DNA from: Clostridiales bacterium DTU070
GTDB lineage: Bacteria > Bacillota > Clostridia > DSM-8532
Reading direction: 5' to 3'
Length of the DNA: 64,000 bases
Assembly: GCA_001513105.1 (NCBI GenBank)
Contig: LFSH01000062.1
Coordinates: 33,711 to 97,710, forward strand
Shown here: piece after piece, positions 11,093-20,605 of the stretch
Layout: each line of letters opens with the position of its first letter
How positions within the stretch are numbered: position 1 is the stretch's first letter
Translations under genes and position numbers: made by a program
Notes under the pieces: generated by a model
What the model was told of the DNA's origin: nothing
The model's input: only the letters and a program-made list of their open reading frames with translations
Database searches by the model: none

Positions 11093-11107
11093 TAACAGTT
11101 GAATAAA

Positions 11108-11137
11108 AAAAGTCCCACGATTGTGGGACTTTTTTTA
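11108..11137 (+). terminator. intrinsic terminator between acpP and fabF
   Basis: AAGTCCCAC-GATT-GTGGGACTT-TTTTT. Confidence 0.85.
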
Positions 11138-11197
11138 TAACATGCAGTATTGAATTTCAGAACCCCGATTATTTGAGAGGTTAGGGAGGATGTTGGA

Positions 11198-12433
11198 ATG
11201 GCAAGACGGGTAGTTATAACAGGAACAGGCGTAATACATGCTCTTGGAAAAGATATCGAAACATTCTGGAATGCAATAAAGGAAGGGAAAAACGGAATAA
11301 CGAAAGTGACAAAGTTTGACTGCAGTAACCTGGAAACCAAGGTTGCTTCTGAAATCACCGATTTCGATCCGACCCTGTACATGGACAAAAAGGAAGCCAA
11401 AAGAATGGACCTTTTCACCCAGTATGCAATGGCAGCCGCATCCATGGCAATTGAAGAGTCCGGACTTGATATTTCAAAGGAGGACCCTTTCCGGATTGGT
11501 GTTTTGATTGGTTCGGGAATAGGCGGCATACAGACCCTCGAAGATCAAAAGGTAGTTCTTATGGAAAAAGGCCCGTCAAGGGTAAGCCCGTTTTTCGTAC
11601 CAATGATGATTTCGAACATGGCATCAGGGCAGGTGGCAATCAAGTTCGGGTTTCAGGGATTCAACGAGTGTGTGACAACTGCATGTGCCACAGCAAACAA
11701 TGCGATAGGCGACGCCTTTCATGTTGTCAGAAACGGCCTTGCAGATGTAATGATTACGGGAGGTACCGAAGCCTCGATGACACAACTGGCTTTTGCCGGG
11801 TTTGATTCTGCAAAAGCCATGGCTACAGATCCTAACCCTGAAACAGCATGCAGGCCTTTTGACAGGGACCGTAACGGGTTTGTCATGGGTGAAGGTGCAG
11901 GAATACTTGTTATAGAAGAACTTGAGCATGCCTTAAGCAGAGGGGCGGACATTATTGCCGAAATAGTAGGGTACGGATGCACCTGTGACGCTTATCATAT
12001 TACAGCACCGCATCCGGAGGGAATCGGCGGAATAAAGGCCATGGAATTTGCTTTGAAAGATGCGGGTATAAAACCTGAAGATATTGATTATATTAACGCC
12101 CATGGAACATCCACCCCGTTGAACGATCCGTCTGAAACGAGAGTAATAAAGAAGGTTTTCGGCGATCATGCATATAAACTGTCCGTCAGTTCAACAAAGT
12201 CAATGACGGGGCACCTGTTGGGAGCAGCCGGAGGTATCGAGGCAGTCATTACCGCCTTGGCACTGAAAGACGGTTTCCTGCCCCCGACAATACACCTCGA
12301 TAATCCCGACGAGGAATGTGACCTGGATTATGTACCCAACAAGGGCAGGAAGAAAGATATCCGGTATGCATTATCAAATGCCCTGGGCTTCGGAGGTCAT
12401 AACGCCGTTATTGTGCTTAAAAAGTATGAATAA
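11198..12433 (+). CDS. fabF: beta-ketoacyl-ACP synthase II
   Basis: [47 protein letters not shown]. Confidence 0.95.
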   Translation: MARRVVITGTGVIHALGKDIETFWNAIKEGKNGITKVTKFDCSNLETKVASEITDFDPTLYMDKKEAKRMDLFTQYAMAAASMAIEESGLDISKEDPFRIGVLIGSGIGGIQTLEDQKVVLMEKGPSRVSPFFVPMMISNMASGQVAIKFGFQGFNECVTTACATANNAIGDAFHVVRNGLADVMITGGTEASMTQLAFAGFDSAKAMATDPNPETACRPFDRDRNGFVMGEGAGILVIEELEHALSRGADIIAEIVGYGCTCDAYHITAPHPEGIGGIKAMEFALKDAGIKPEDIDYINAHGTSTPLNDPSETRVIKKVFGDHAYKLSVSSTKSMTGHLLGAAGGIEAVITALALKDGFLPPTIHLDNPDEECDLDYVPNKGRKKDIRYALSNALGFGGHNAVIVLKKYE

Positions 12434-12516
12434 AACAGGATCATAAGGCTCGGCACAGTAAATTGCAGTATTAACTGTGGCGGGCTTTAAGATTTTTTTT
12501 AAAGGAGTGAATTTGT

Positions 12517-13236
12517 TTGAAGAATATCGACCTGGAACGGATTAACCAGCTTGAAAAAAACATCGGCTATGTTTTCAGGGACAAAAACAAGGCATTTCAG
12601 GCCATCACCCACAGTTCATATGCCTATGAACACAGGAGTGAAGGGCTAAGCAGCAATGAACGCCTCGAGTTTCTTGGCGACTCTGTTCTTAACTTTCTTA
12701 TAACAAACAAGCTGTTTAAAGAAGTTTCCGACATGCCTGAAGGCGAAATGTCCAAATTACGGGCTTCAGTCGTATCAGAGGCATCTTTATCCAAATGTGC
12801 AAAAGAGCTGAATATCGGAGAAGTACTGCTGCTTGGCAAGGGAGAAGAGATAATGGGCGGAAGGAAACGTCCGTCAATACTTGCCGATGCCATGGAAGCT
12901 GTAATCGGCAGCATTTATCTTGACGGCGGCATGAACGCCGCTGATGATTTTGTCAGCCGTATTCTCAGGGAGAACTATGAAAAGGCTATACAAGGCACGC
13001 TTTTCAGTGACTATAAGACAAAACTCCAGGAAGAAGTGCAGAAAGGAAGCAACTGCACTATCAAGTACACGGTTATTGATGAAAGCGGTCCTGATCATGA
13101 CAAGGTGTTTACCGTAGCCGTATTCGTTAACGGTGAACAGATGGGCCGGGGAACGGGAAAAACGAAAAAGGAGGCAGAACAGAAAGCCGCCGGTGACGCA
13201 TTGAACAGGCTCAGGAAAGAGGCAATGGAATTATGA
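12517..13236 (+). CDS. rnc: ribonuclease III
   Basis: NERLEFLGDSVL signature, C-terminal dsRBD. Confidence 0.95.
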   Translation: MKNIDLERINQLEKNIGYVFRDKNKAFQAITHSSYAYEHRSEGLSSNERLEFLGDSVLNFLITNKLFKEVSDMPEGEMSKLRASVVSEASLSKCAKELNIGEVLLLGKGEEIMGGRKRPSILADAMEAVIGSIYLDGGMNAADDFVSRILRENYEKAIQGTLFSDYKTKLQEEVQKGSNCTIKYTVIDESGPDHDKVFTVAVFVNGEQMGRGTGKTKKEAEQKAAGDALNRLRKEAMEL

Positions 13237-14246
13237 GCAGGCATATTAATATTCCTGTATTCATACCCCATGAGGGATGCCCGAATGACTGTATCTTCTG
13301 TAACCAGAGGAAAATAAGCGGTCATGTTCATGCTCCGGGTGAGACGGAAATAAGGCGAATAATCGAGGAGCACCTTGCAACGGCAAAACCAGAAGACTAT
13401 TGTGAAATTGCATTTTTCGGAGGAAGTTTCACCGGGCTTCCGGAGATTCAGCAGGAAAAGTACCTCAAAACTGCGCACGAGTATGTCGCAGCAGGCAGGG
13501 TGGAAGGCATAAGGCTTTCAACCAGGCCGGATTATATTAATGAGGGAATACTGAACCTTCTGAAGGAATACTCTGTAAAGGTAATAGAACTGGGGATACA
13601 GAGCCTTGACGAGGAAGTACTGAAAAGAAGCCTCAGGAATTATCCGCCCGGGGTGGCGGTAAAGGCGTGTCAAATGATAAAGGAGTATGGCTTTTTACTT
13701 GGTGTTCAGACAATGATCGGGCTTCCGGGAGACACGCTGAAAAAAAGCATTGACACGGCACAAAGACTTATCGGACTAAAACCCGATATGGTCCGGATTT
13801 ATCCTACTCTTGTAATAAAAGACACTGCTCTTGAAAAAGAGTACATGAAAAAAAGGTATACTCCCTTGTCACTTGACGAAGCAGTTTTATGGTGCAGTAT
13901 CCTGGTACAGATGTATGAAAATGCAGGAGTAAAGGTTTTAAGAATCGGACTCCAGGATACGGATGAGCTGAGAGAAAAAGAAGTTATTGCCGGTCCTGTT
14001 CATCCTGCCTTTGGAGCCCTTGTCTACTCGAAAATCTTCCTCGAGCGGATTAAAGACAGGCTTGAAAACATGGATTTGAAAAACAAAAGCCTGATAATTC
14101 ACGCAGCGCCGTCAGATGTTTCGCTGGTTACGGGCCAAAACAAATCCAATATAAAATATTTGAAGGAAAAATACCGATTCCGGGATGTAAAAGTGATTGG
14201 TGATCAAAAATCCCGGAACTATCTTGACCTTGAGTTCCGGGATTAA
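13233..14246 (+). CDS. radical SAM protein, Elp3-like/COG1243 type
   Basis: FIPHEGCPNDCIFCNQRKISG radical SAM CxxxxxCxxC, overlaps rnc stop by 4 nt. Confidence 0.85.
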   Translation: MSRHINIPVFIPHEGCPNDCIFCNQRKISGHVHAPGETEIRRIIEEHLATAKPEDYCEIAFFGGSFTGLPEIQQEKYLKTAHEYVAAGRVEGIRLSTRPDYINEGILNLLKEYSVKVIELGIQSLDEEVLKRSLRNYPPGVAVKACQMIKEYGFLLGVQTMIGLPGDTLKKSIDTAQRLIGLKPDMVRIYPTLVIKDTALEKEYMKKRYTPLSLDEAVLWCSILVQMYENAGVKVLRIGLQDTDELREKEVIAGPVHPAFGALVYSKIFLERIKDRLENMDLKNKSLIIHAAPSDVSLVTGQNKSNIKYLKEKYRFRDVKVIGDQKSRNYLDLEFRD

Positions 14247-14308
14247 TGTGCAAAGCAGCGCGGACTACGATACCGGCAAGAAATTGTTCCGGGACTGCAT
14301 GAACATTA

Positions 14309-15148
14309 TTATAACTCCATGTATTTCCCGCCCGATGCATATGCAATTGCAGCGCCGAGGGCGGTGGCAAATTCAGCATGTTCGGGTATATGGAACGTTA
14401 CCGGATGGATCTTTGTAAGGCCGTCAAAAATTTCACGTGCCTGCGGAACATTTGTAAGGTTTCCCGTTAATACAATGTCTTTTGTTCCGTCTATCCTTGC
14501 TGCAAAAATGGACAAAACGCCTATTGTCTGAAATACCAGGTTGACAATGCCGAGGGCAATATCGGTTTTCGTGGCAAGATCACTGATTTTTCCGAAATTT
14601 GATGCGGTTGTTTCGGGAGGAAGGCCGACGATTAAATCACTTGTAATATCTCCGACGAGTAAGTCCACATTTTTCAGGTTACCGTCCTTTGCCATCCCAA
14701 TCAGATCTTCAAAATGCCGGATATTAAGCATCCTGTTTGACAAGCCCAATAACGTGCCTCCGCCTACGCCGGTTCCGCCAAGGTGCTTTACTTTCCCGTT
14801 TCTCTCAGCCTTTACAAAGGCAGTACCCGTTCCCATGCTTACTATTACCGCATTTGAAAGACCCGACAGGAAAAGGCCGCCCATGGCGACAGCATAGAAT
14901 TCCTCAACCTTCCCTGTTGGAATCTGGTAAATGCGCTCTTTAAGGTATGATGCTCCGACACCTGTGACCATTACACGGGAAATGTCGGACAGCTGCAGCT
15001 TGTTTTCGTTTATAAACTTGCCGAAGGCTCCGTACAGCGAGGAAATAGGATCGGTTGCACGGACCAGCATCGGGCTTATCATTTTATTGTCATGGAACCC
15101 GGTTATTTTTGTCGTGCTTCCTCCGATATCAATTCCGAGGATCATAAA
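14309..15148 (-). CDS. coaW: type II pantothenate kinase
   Basis: MILGIDIGGSTTKITGF, SMGTGTAFV, GGTGVGGGTLLGLS; next to pantothenate ECF S component. Confidence 0.88.
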   Translation of the reverse strand, partial: FMILGIDIGGSTTKITGFHDNKMISPMLVRATDPISSLYGAFGKFINENKLQLSDISRVMVTGVGASYLKERIYQIPTGKVEEFYAVAMGGLFLSGLSNAVIVSMGTGTAFVKAERNGKVKHLGGTGVGGGTLLGLSNRMLNIRHFEDLIGMAKDGNLKNVDLLVGDITSDLIVGLPPETTASNFGKISDLATKTDIALGIVNLVFQTIGVLSIFAARIDGTKDIVLTGNLTNVPQAREIFDGLTKIHPVTFHIPEHAEFATALGAAIAYASGGKYMEL

Positions 15149-15229
15149 AATCATACTCCCGTTTATATTTTGATACCTGACAGGTTGTTCACCTGTCAGG
15201 CAATTTTTTCCGATAAACCGTTGTTATTT

Positions 15230-15838
15230 TCAGTTTTTTCGCATTTTACGAATGACAATTACTGCAGGGACGCCTAATAAAACAGCCGTAAGCACTTCAG
15301 AAACATAATTCAGAGAGAAAGGTGCAAAAAAGCCTATCAGACCGGCTGATTCAGGCAGACCAAGCGCAGATAAAGCCTGCTTTGCATACAGAAGGTAAAT
15401 CATTCCCACAACACCAACAGTATTCGTGGTAGTTCCGAGGAAAGCCGATATGCCGGCTGATACAGGGACACGTTTGCTCCCTAAAGCCTTGTCAAGTCCC
15501 CTGTATGCATAGTGAGATACAATACCGATAAGAATTCTTGGCAGTACCGAGACCAGCGGATTCATAAAAAAGGGCGCTATTGGACTTGGTGTACTATAAG
15601 CCATGTACAGGCTTGAAAGCCCGAAAATTAAACCAATGAACCCCCCTGCGACAGCACCTTCCAATATGCCGCCTATTATTACCGGTAAGTGCATTAATGT
15701 GATTTGAACCGGTAAACCGGGAATTAGTAAGTACCCTAAGGGTGTTAAGGTAAATACGATGGAAAGTGACGAAAGAATGCCGATGATTGCAATCTTTCTG
15801 ACCGATAAAGCAGATTTGGTTTTTTCGTTATTCATTTT
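15230..15838 (-). CDS. ECF transporter S component, pantothenate-type (PanT-like)
   Basis: Multi-TM protein with PGLPVQITLMHLPVIIGGILEG; upstream of coaW in the same orientation. Confidence 0.75.
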   Translation of the reverse strand, partial: KMNNEKTKSALSVRKIAIIGILSSLSIVFTLTPLGYLLIPGLPVQITLMHLPVIIGGILEGAVAGGFIGLIFGLSSLYMAYSTPSPIAPFFMNPLVSVLPRILIGIVSHYAYRGLDKALGSKRVPVSAGISAFLGTTTNTVGVVGMIYLLYAKQALSALGLPESAGLIGFFAPFSLNYVSEVLTAVLLGVPAVIVIRKMRKN

Positions 15839-16135
15839 TAACAACCTCCGTTCTCATTCCATAAATATGGATATAAGTCGAGTTTAAAAAAACATGTGAC
15901 AATAAAGCTTTGTCCGGTTTCTTCAAAAGAATACCGGCGTTTTTAATATACTAACATATATCGGTTTACCGTTTCAATATTAATTTCCCGAAAAGATGAC
16001 AGCATTTTTTCAAATTATTTCGCATTTTTGCCGATTTTGCCTGCCCCGGTTGGATAATCCGGCTTATGGATTGAAATGTATCTTTCCGGAATTGCCCTGA
16101 ACATTACCTGTTTATGACTTACGAAAAGCTAAAAT

Positions 16136-16164
16136 TTGATTTTAAAATTTCAATTGTGTATAAT
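16136..16164 (+). promoter_or_regulatory. sigma-A promoter upstream of fumarase alpha gene
   Basis: TTGATT - 17 nt - TATAAT. Confidence 0.6.
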
Positions 16165-16183
16165 TGTTTCATTCACGGAACCT

Positions 16184-16267
16184 TTACAGCAGGTGCTGTA
16201 AGGCACAGGGAAGCGTTACGGTAATAATATAAGAAAAAGCGGGCTTTAGCGGCAGGTGCTGTGAAGC
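16184..16267 (+). repeat. two operator-like dyads sharing GCAGGTGCTGT, 63 bp apart
   Basis: TTACAGCAGGTGCTGTAA (perfect 8-2-8 dyad) at 16184 and TTTAGCGGCAGGTGCTGTGAAGC ending at 16267. Confidence 0.6.
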
Positions 16268-16284
16268 AGACTGTAATATAACGG

Positions 16285-17142
16285 GTGTATGCTTTTATGA
16301 AGGAAATACATGTTGACAGGATTACAGGTTGTGTTGAAAAACTTTGCATGGATGCAAATTACTTTTTAAACCCTGATATTTACGAATCCATTAAATCATC
16401 ATTAGACCGTGAATCCTCTGAAAACGGCAGAATGGTGCTGGATACACTGCTAAAAAACGCAGAAATTGCAAAACAGGAGAGAATTGCAATTTGCCAGGAC
16501 ACTGGCATGGCAGTTGTGTTCTTAGAGATCGGGCAGGATGTTCGCATTGTCGGCGGAAACCTCTACGATGCGATTAATGAGGGTGTAAGAAGGGGATATA
16601 AAAAAGGCTTTCTAAGGGCATCGGTGGTAGGGCACCCGTTAAACCGCACCAATACCGGGGATAATACACCTGCAGTAATTTATACCGATATTGTTGAAGG
16701 CGATAAAATAAAAATAGATATTGCCCCGAAAGGTTTTGGCAGCGAGAATATGAGTGCGGTTAAAATGCTGAAGCCTTCAGACGGAGCGGAGGGTGTTAAG
16801 GAGTTTGTCGTAAGGACTGTGAGCGAAGCCGGTCCAAATCCGTGCCCGCCTGTTATTGTAGGAGTTGGTATAGGAGGAACAATGGAGAAAGCGGCACTTC
16901 TTGCAAAAAAAGCTCTTCTTAGGCCAATCTGTTCAGTACATAGTGACAGCAGCATTGCAGAACTTGAAAAAGAGATTCTTGCCAGGATAAACAAGCTGGG
17001 TATCGGACCTGCCGGCCTTGGAGGCAATACCACTGCTCTTGGCGTTAATATTGAGGTTTATCCCACCCATATTGCGGGTCTGCCGGTTGCAGTAAATATA
17101 GGATGTCATGCAACAAGGCATGCTTCGGCTATTATTGAATGA
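16285..17142 (+). CDS. fumarate hydratase class I alpha subunit (TtdA/FumA-N family)
   Basis: QERIAICQDTGMAVVFLEIGQDV, PNPCPPVIVGVGIGGT, GPAGLGGNTTALGV. Confidence 0.9.
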   Translation: MYAFMKEIHVDRITGCVEKLCMDANYFLNPDIYESIKSSLDRESSENGRMVLDTLLKNAEIAKQERIAICQDTGMAVVFLEIGQDVRIVGGNLYDAINEGVRRGYKKGFLRASVVGHPLNRTNTGDNTPAVIYTDIVEGDKIKIDIAPKGFGSENMSAVKMLKPSDGAEGVKEFVVRTVSEAGPNPCPPVIVGVGIGGTMEKAALLAKKALLRPICSVHSDSSIAELEKEILARINKLGIGPAGLGGNTTALGVNIEVYPTHIAGLPVAVNIGCHATRHASAIIE

Positions 17143-17156
17143 AAGGAAAGCCGCGG

Positions 17157-18011
17157 ATGAAAGGTGTAAACACGGGAACTCTCTACCTGGTGGCCACACC
17201 GATAGGTAATCTTGAGGATATATCGTTGAGGGCGTTACGAACCCTTAAGGAAGCTGATCTGATTGCTGCGGAGGATACAAGGCATTCACTAAAGCTTCTG
17301 AATTATTTTGAGATTAAAAAACCCCTTGTCAGTTATTTTGAGCATAATAAGCTGAAAAGGGGGGAGGAGCTGATTCAGCAACTGCTTGAAGGGAAAAACA
17401 TTGCACTTGTAACCGACGCCGGTACCCCTGGAATTTCTGACCCCGGGGAGGACCTGGTGAAACTTGCGATAGAAAATAACATCAATGTAACGATGATACC
17501 GGGCTGCACCGCTTCAATAACTGCCCTGGTCCTGTCCGGGCTTCCATGCCGCAGGTTTTCCTTTGAGGGTTTTTTGTCTCATGACAGAAAGGAAAGGCAA
17601 AAACACCTCGAATCTATCAGGAGCGAAGAGAGGACAATAATATTCTATGTGTCTCCCCACAACTGCACCGATATACTGAAAGAAACCGAAAATATCCTGG
17701 GAGACAGGAATGCCGCTTTATGCAGGGAACTTACAAAAAAGCATGAAGAAGTAATACGCGGGCGCCTGTCGGAAATAGCCAAAGCCATAACCCTGAATGG
17801 TAAGGTTAAGGGAGAAATGGTGCTGGTTATTGAAGGCGCAGAAACGGGTCAGGCCGATGAAGAGAATAAATGGCTTTCAGTAAGCCTGAATGAGCACATG
17901 GATTATTATTTAAGCCAGGGCATTGAGAAAAAAGAGGCAATGAAATTGGTTGCAAAGGACAGGGGAATCACTAAAAGGGAGGTATATTCCCTGTATATGA
18001 AAAAAACATAA
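17157..18011 (+). CDS. rsmI: 16S rRNA (cytidine1402-2'-O)-methyltransferase
   Basis: TLYLVATPIGNLEDISLRAL, AAEDTR, VTDAGTPGISDPG. Confidence 0.95.
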   Translation: MKGVNTGTLYLVATPIGNLEDISLRALRTLKEADLIAAEDTRHSLKLLNYFEIKKPLVSYFEHNKLKRGEELIQQLLEGKNIALVTDAGTPGISDPGEDLVKLAIENNINVTMIPGCTASITALVLSGLPCRRFSFEGFLSHDRKERQKHLESIRSEERTIIFYVSPHNCTDILKETENILGDRNAALCRELTKKHEEVIRGRLSEIAKAITLNGKVKGEMVLVIEGAETGQADEENKWLSVSLNEHMDYYLSQGIEKKEAMKLVAKDRGITKREVYSLYMKKT

Positions 18012-18040
18012 AATCCGACTTTGTCGTCGGATTTTATGTT
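18005..18040. terminator. bidirectional terminator between rsmI and abrB
   Basis: 15-bp perfect stem AACATAAAATCCGAC / GTCGGATTTTATGTT between convergent genes. Confidence 0.7.
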
Positions 18041-18068
18041 TTATAAAATAAAATCATAAAATTACCTG

Positions 18069-18311
18069 TTATATGCTCTTTAATTCTTTCAGGCAATCAG
18101 GACAAATGTTCTTGCCCTTAAATGCGGTAATGCCCTTGGCATTATCGCAGAAAATGCAAGCAGGTTCATATTTTTTCAGAATGATTGACTCTTCATCTAC
18201 GTATATTTCGAGTGCGTCTTTCTCCGCGATGTCGAGAGTTCTTCTTAACTCTATCGGTAATACAACTCTCCCCAGTTCGTCAACCTTTCTAACTATACCT
18301 GTTGACTTCAT
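18069..18311 (-). CDS. AbrB family transition-state/sporulation regulator
   Basis: MKSTGIVRKVDELGRVVLPIELRRTLDI, C-terminal CxxC...CPDC. Confidence 0.93.
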   Translation of the reverse strand: MKSTGIVRKVDELGRVVLPIELRRTLDIAEKDALEIYVDEESIILKKYEPACIFCDNAKGITAFKGKNICPDCLKELKSI

Positions 18312-18599
18312 TATAGTTCCACCCCCCTGAAAACAAGTTAGTCATGCATTTATTCGACATATTTCTTATTCTTATCGTACCATAAATGCCAATAAACGTC
18401 AACGTTTTTTTACCTGTTTAATAAACTCTTAACATAAAATTACTAAACGGCTTAAGTACGTCATTATATATTAATTATCCAGCTTTTTGATTTTGAAACA
18501 AAAAATTAAAATAATTTTGTTCTATGTGAATAACGAAATTCATAAATATTATAAACAGGACATGTTTTATTTTATCAAAAAAACTGATGGGAGTGCAAT

Positions 18600-19193
18600 A
18601 TGCTTAATTATATTTGGGTTGGAATGATAATTTGCGGTGTTTTGTGGGGGCTGATAACAGGAAGAATGGATCAGGTGACCGAAGCAGTCATTTCCAGCTC
18701 GGAGGAGGGTATAAAACTCTCAATTGTTCTGGCAGGGGTTATGTGTTTATGGTCGGGGCTTATGAAGATTGCCCAGAAAGGCGGCCTGGTAAATGCAATT
18801 ACAAGGGTTTCAAGGGATATTTTCAGGGGATTGTTCACAAAAATTCCTGACAGACACCCGGCAATCGGAGCTATTGTCCTGTCCTTTACGGCTAATTTCC
18901 TTGGTCTCGGGAATGCGGCCACACCTCTTGGAATAAAGGCCATGGAAAGTCTTCAGACCCTGAATGATAAAAAAGATACCGCATCCGATGATATGATCCT
19001 TTTTATGGTTATAAATGCGTCATGCCTGCAGTTTATACCGACGAACGTTATTGCCCTCAGAGATGCGGCAGGCTCGCAGGACGCAGCGGGAATACTGCCA
19101 CATGTATGGATATCGTCACTGATATCGACGGTTGCGGCAATTGTTTTATTCTTTGTTTTCAAAAGACTTGAAAAAGGGCGGAAAACGGCATGA
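18600..19193 (+). CDS. spmA: spore maturation protein A
   Basis: LNYIWVGMIICGVLWGLITG..., nucleoside-recognition domain, overlaps spmB. Confidence 0.93.
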   Translation: MLNYIWVGMIICGVLWGLITGRMDQVTEAVISSSEEGIKLSIVLAGVMCLWSGLMKIAQKGGLVNAITRVSRDIFRGLFTKIPDRHPAIGAIVLSFTANFLGLGNAATPLGIKAMESLQTLNDKKDTASDDMILFMVINASCLQFIPTNVIALRDAAGSQDAAGILPHVWISSLISTVAAIVLFFVFKRLEKGRKTA

Positions 19194-19720
19194 CAGTGGT
19201 TATGAAATGGCTTTCAACGGCTGCAATACCCGGACTGATAATATTAATCCTGATTTTCGGCATTGCAAGAAAGGTGCCGGTGTTTGATACTTTCCTTGAA
19301 GGTGCAAGGGAAGGACTTGAAACCACTGTGAGAATTCTTCCCGTTCTGGTCGGGATTATGTTTGGGATTGAAATTCTGAATAAATCCGGGGCCCTTGATA
19401 TGATTGTATTGCTGCTCAGGCCTTTTGCAAACATACTGAAAATCCCCGAAGAAATCCTTCCAATGGCGATTTTAAGACCTATATCAGGCGGTGCGTCCCT
19501 CGGCCTTCTTAGCAGGCAGCTGCAAGAGTACGGGCCTGATTCGTTAATCGGCAGAACGTTGTCGGTAATCATGGGTTCAACCGAAACCATCTTTTATACC
19601 ATTACCGTTTATTACGGCGCAGTCGGAGTGAAAAAGACAAGGTATACGCTTTGGGTGGCGCTCATTGCCGGCTTTGCCGGTTTAGTATCCGCAGTTGTCA
19701 TTTGCCGTGTGTTTCCTTAA
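19190..19720 (+). CDS. spmB: spore maturation protein B
   Basis: VFDTFLEGAREGLETTVRILP, RPISGGASLGLL, MGSTETIFYTITVYYGAVGVKKTRYT. Confidence 0.93.
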   Translation: MTVVMKWLSTAAIPGLIILILIFGIARKVPVFDTFLEGAREGLETTVRILPVLVGIMFGIEILNKSGALDMIVLLLRPFANILKIPEEILPMAILRPISGGASLGLLSRQLQEYGPDSLIGRTLSVIMGSTETIFYTITVYYGAVGVKKTRYTLWVALIAGFAGLVSAVVICRVFP

Positions 19721-19918
19721 CGATTTCCGGGCTGTTTCTTTTTTGTAAAAAAGGCCGATTATCCTGTCCTTCCGCACCAACTACGGCATAATTCTTTTTT
19801 GCAGGCCATGTCCTGTTTTTACCGTGCCTGTCTTGAAATTTCAAATCAGATAATGGATAATATAGTTGACGTTTAAAACAGGAAACCTGTAATATATTTG
19901 ATACTCAGAGGTTTGGGA

Positions 19919-20605
19919 ATGAACGGCAAAACGCGTATTTTGATTGTCGATGATGATGAAAACATATGTCAGCTGTTAAAACTATACCTTGACAAGGAAG
20001 GTTATGAAAACCTTGCGGTGCATAACGGGAAGCAGGCGCTTGACGCATTCAGGGATTTTACACCAAACCTTGTAATTCTCGATATCATGCTTCCCGGGAT
20101 TGATGGATGGCAGGTATGCAGGGAAATACGCAAATTCAGCAGTATACCGATTATAATGCTTTCGGCAAGGGATGAAACCTTCGACAAGGTACTCGGCCTT
20201 GAACTTGGTGCTGATGACTATGTAGCAAAGCCCTTCGAGCCAAAGGAACTTATTGCAAGGATTAAGGCTGTTTTAAGAAGATATGAGCGGCAGGACAATG
20301 CCCAGGAGCAGCTTATTTTCCCCGGGCTTGTTGTTAACAAGTCAAACTACACCATTCGCGTACACGGAAATGAAATGGAGCTGCCGCCTAAGGAACTGGA
20401 ACTGCTTTATTTTCTGGCTTCAAACCCGAACAAGGTTTTTACGAGGGAACAGTTGCTGGAGAATGTCTGGGGCTTTGATTTTTACGGGGATACAAGAACG
20501 GTTGATGTGCATGTTAAGCGCCTCAGGGAGAAACTTGAGCCCCCTGACCCTCACTGGCAGTTGAAAACAGTTTGGGGCGTAGGCTATAAGTTTGAGGTGA
20601 GATAA
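19919..20605 (+). CDS. response regulator, OmpR/PhoB family
   Basis: ILIVDDDENICQLL receiver, winged-helix RTVDVHVKRLREKL. Confidence 0.93.
   Translation: MNGKTRILIVDDDENICQLLKLYLDKEGYENLAVHNGKQALDAFRDFTPNLVILDIMLPGIDGWQVCREIRKFSSIPIIMLSARDETFDKVLGLELGADDYVAKPFEPKELIARIKAVLRRYERQDNAQEQLIFPGLVVNKSNYTIRVHGNEMELPPKELELLYFLASNPNKVFTREQLLENVWGFDFYGDTRTVDVHVKRLREKLEPPDPHWQLKTVWGVGYKFEVR

Noticed and set aside
10900-11529. 209-aa minus-strand ORF across acpP/fabF
   Set aside because: Antisense shadow ORF crossing a terminator
15176-15200. CCTGACAGGT-TGTTC-ACCTGTCAGG hairpin between panT and coaW
   Set aside because: On the coding (minus) strand it is not followed by a U-tract; the T-run is on the wrong side, so not called a terminator
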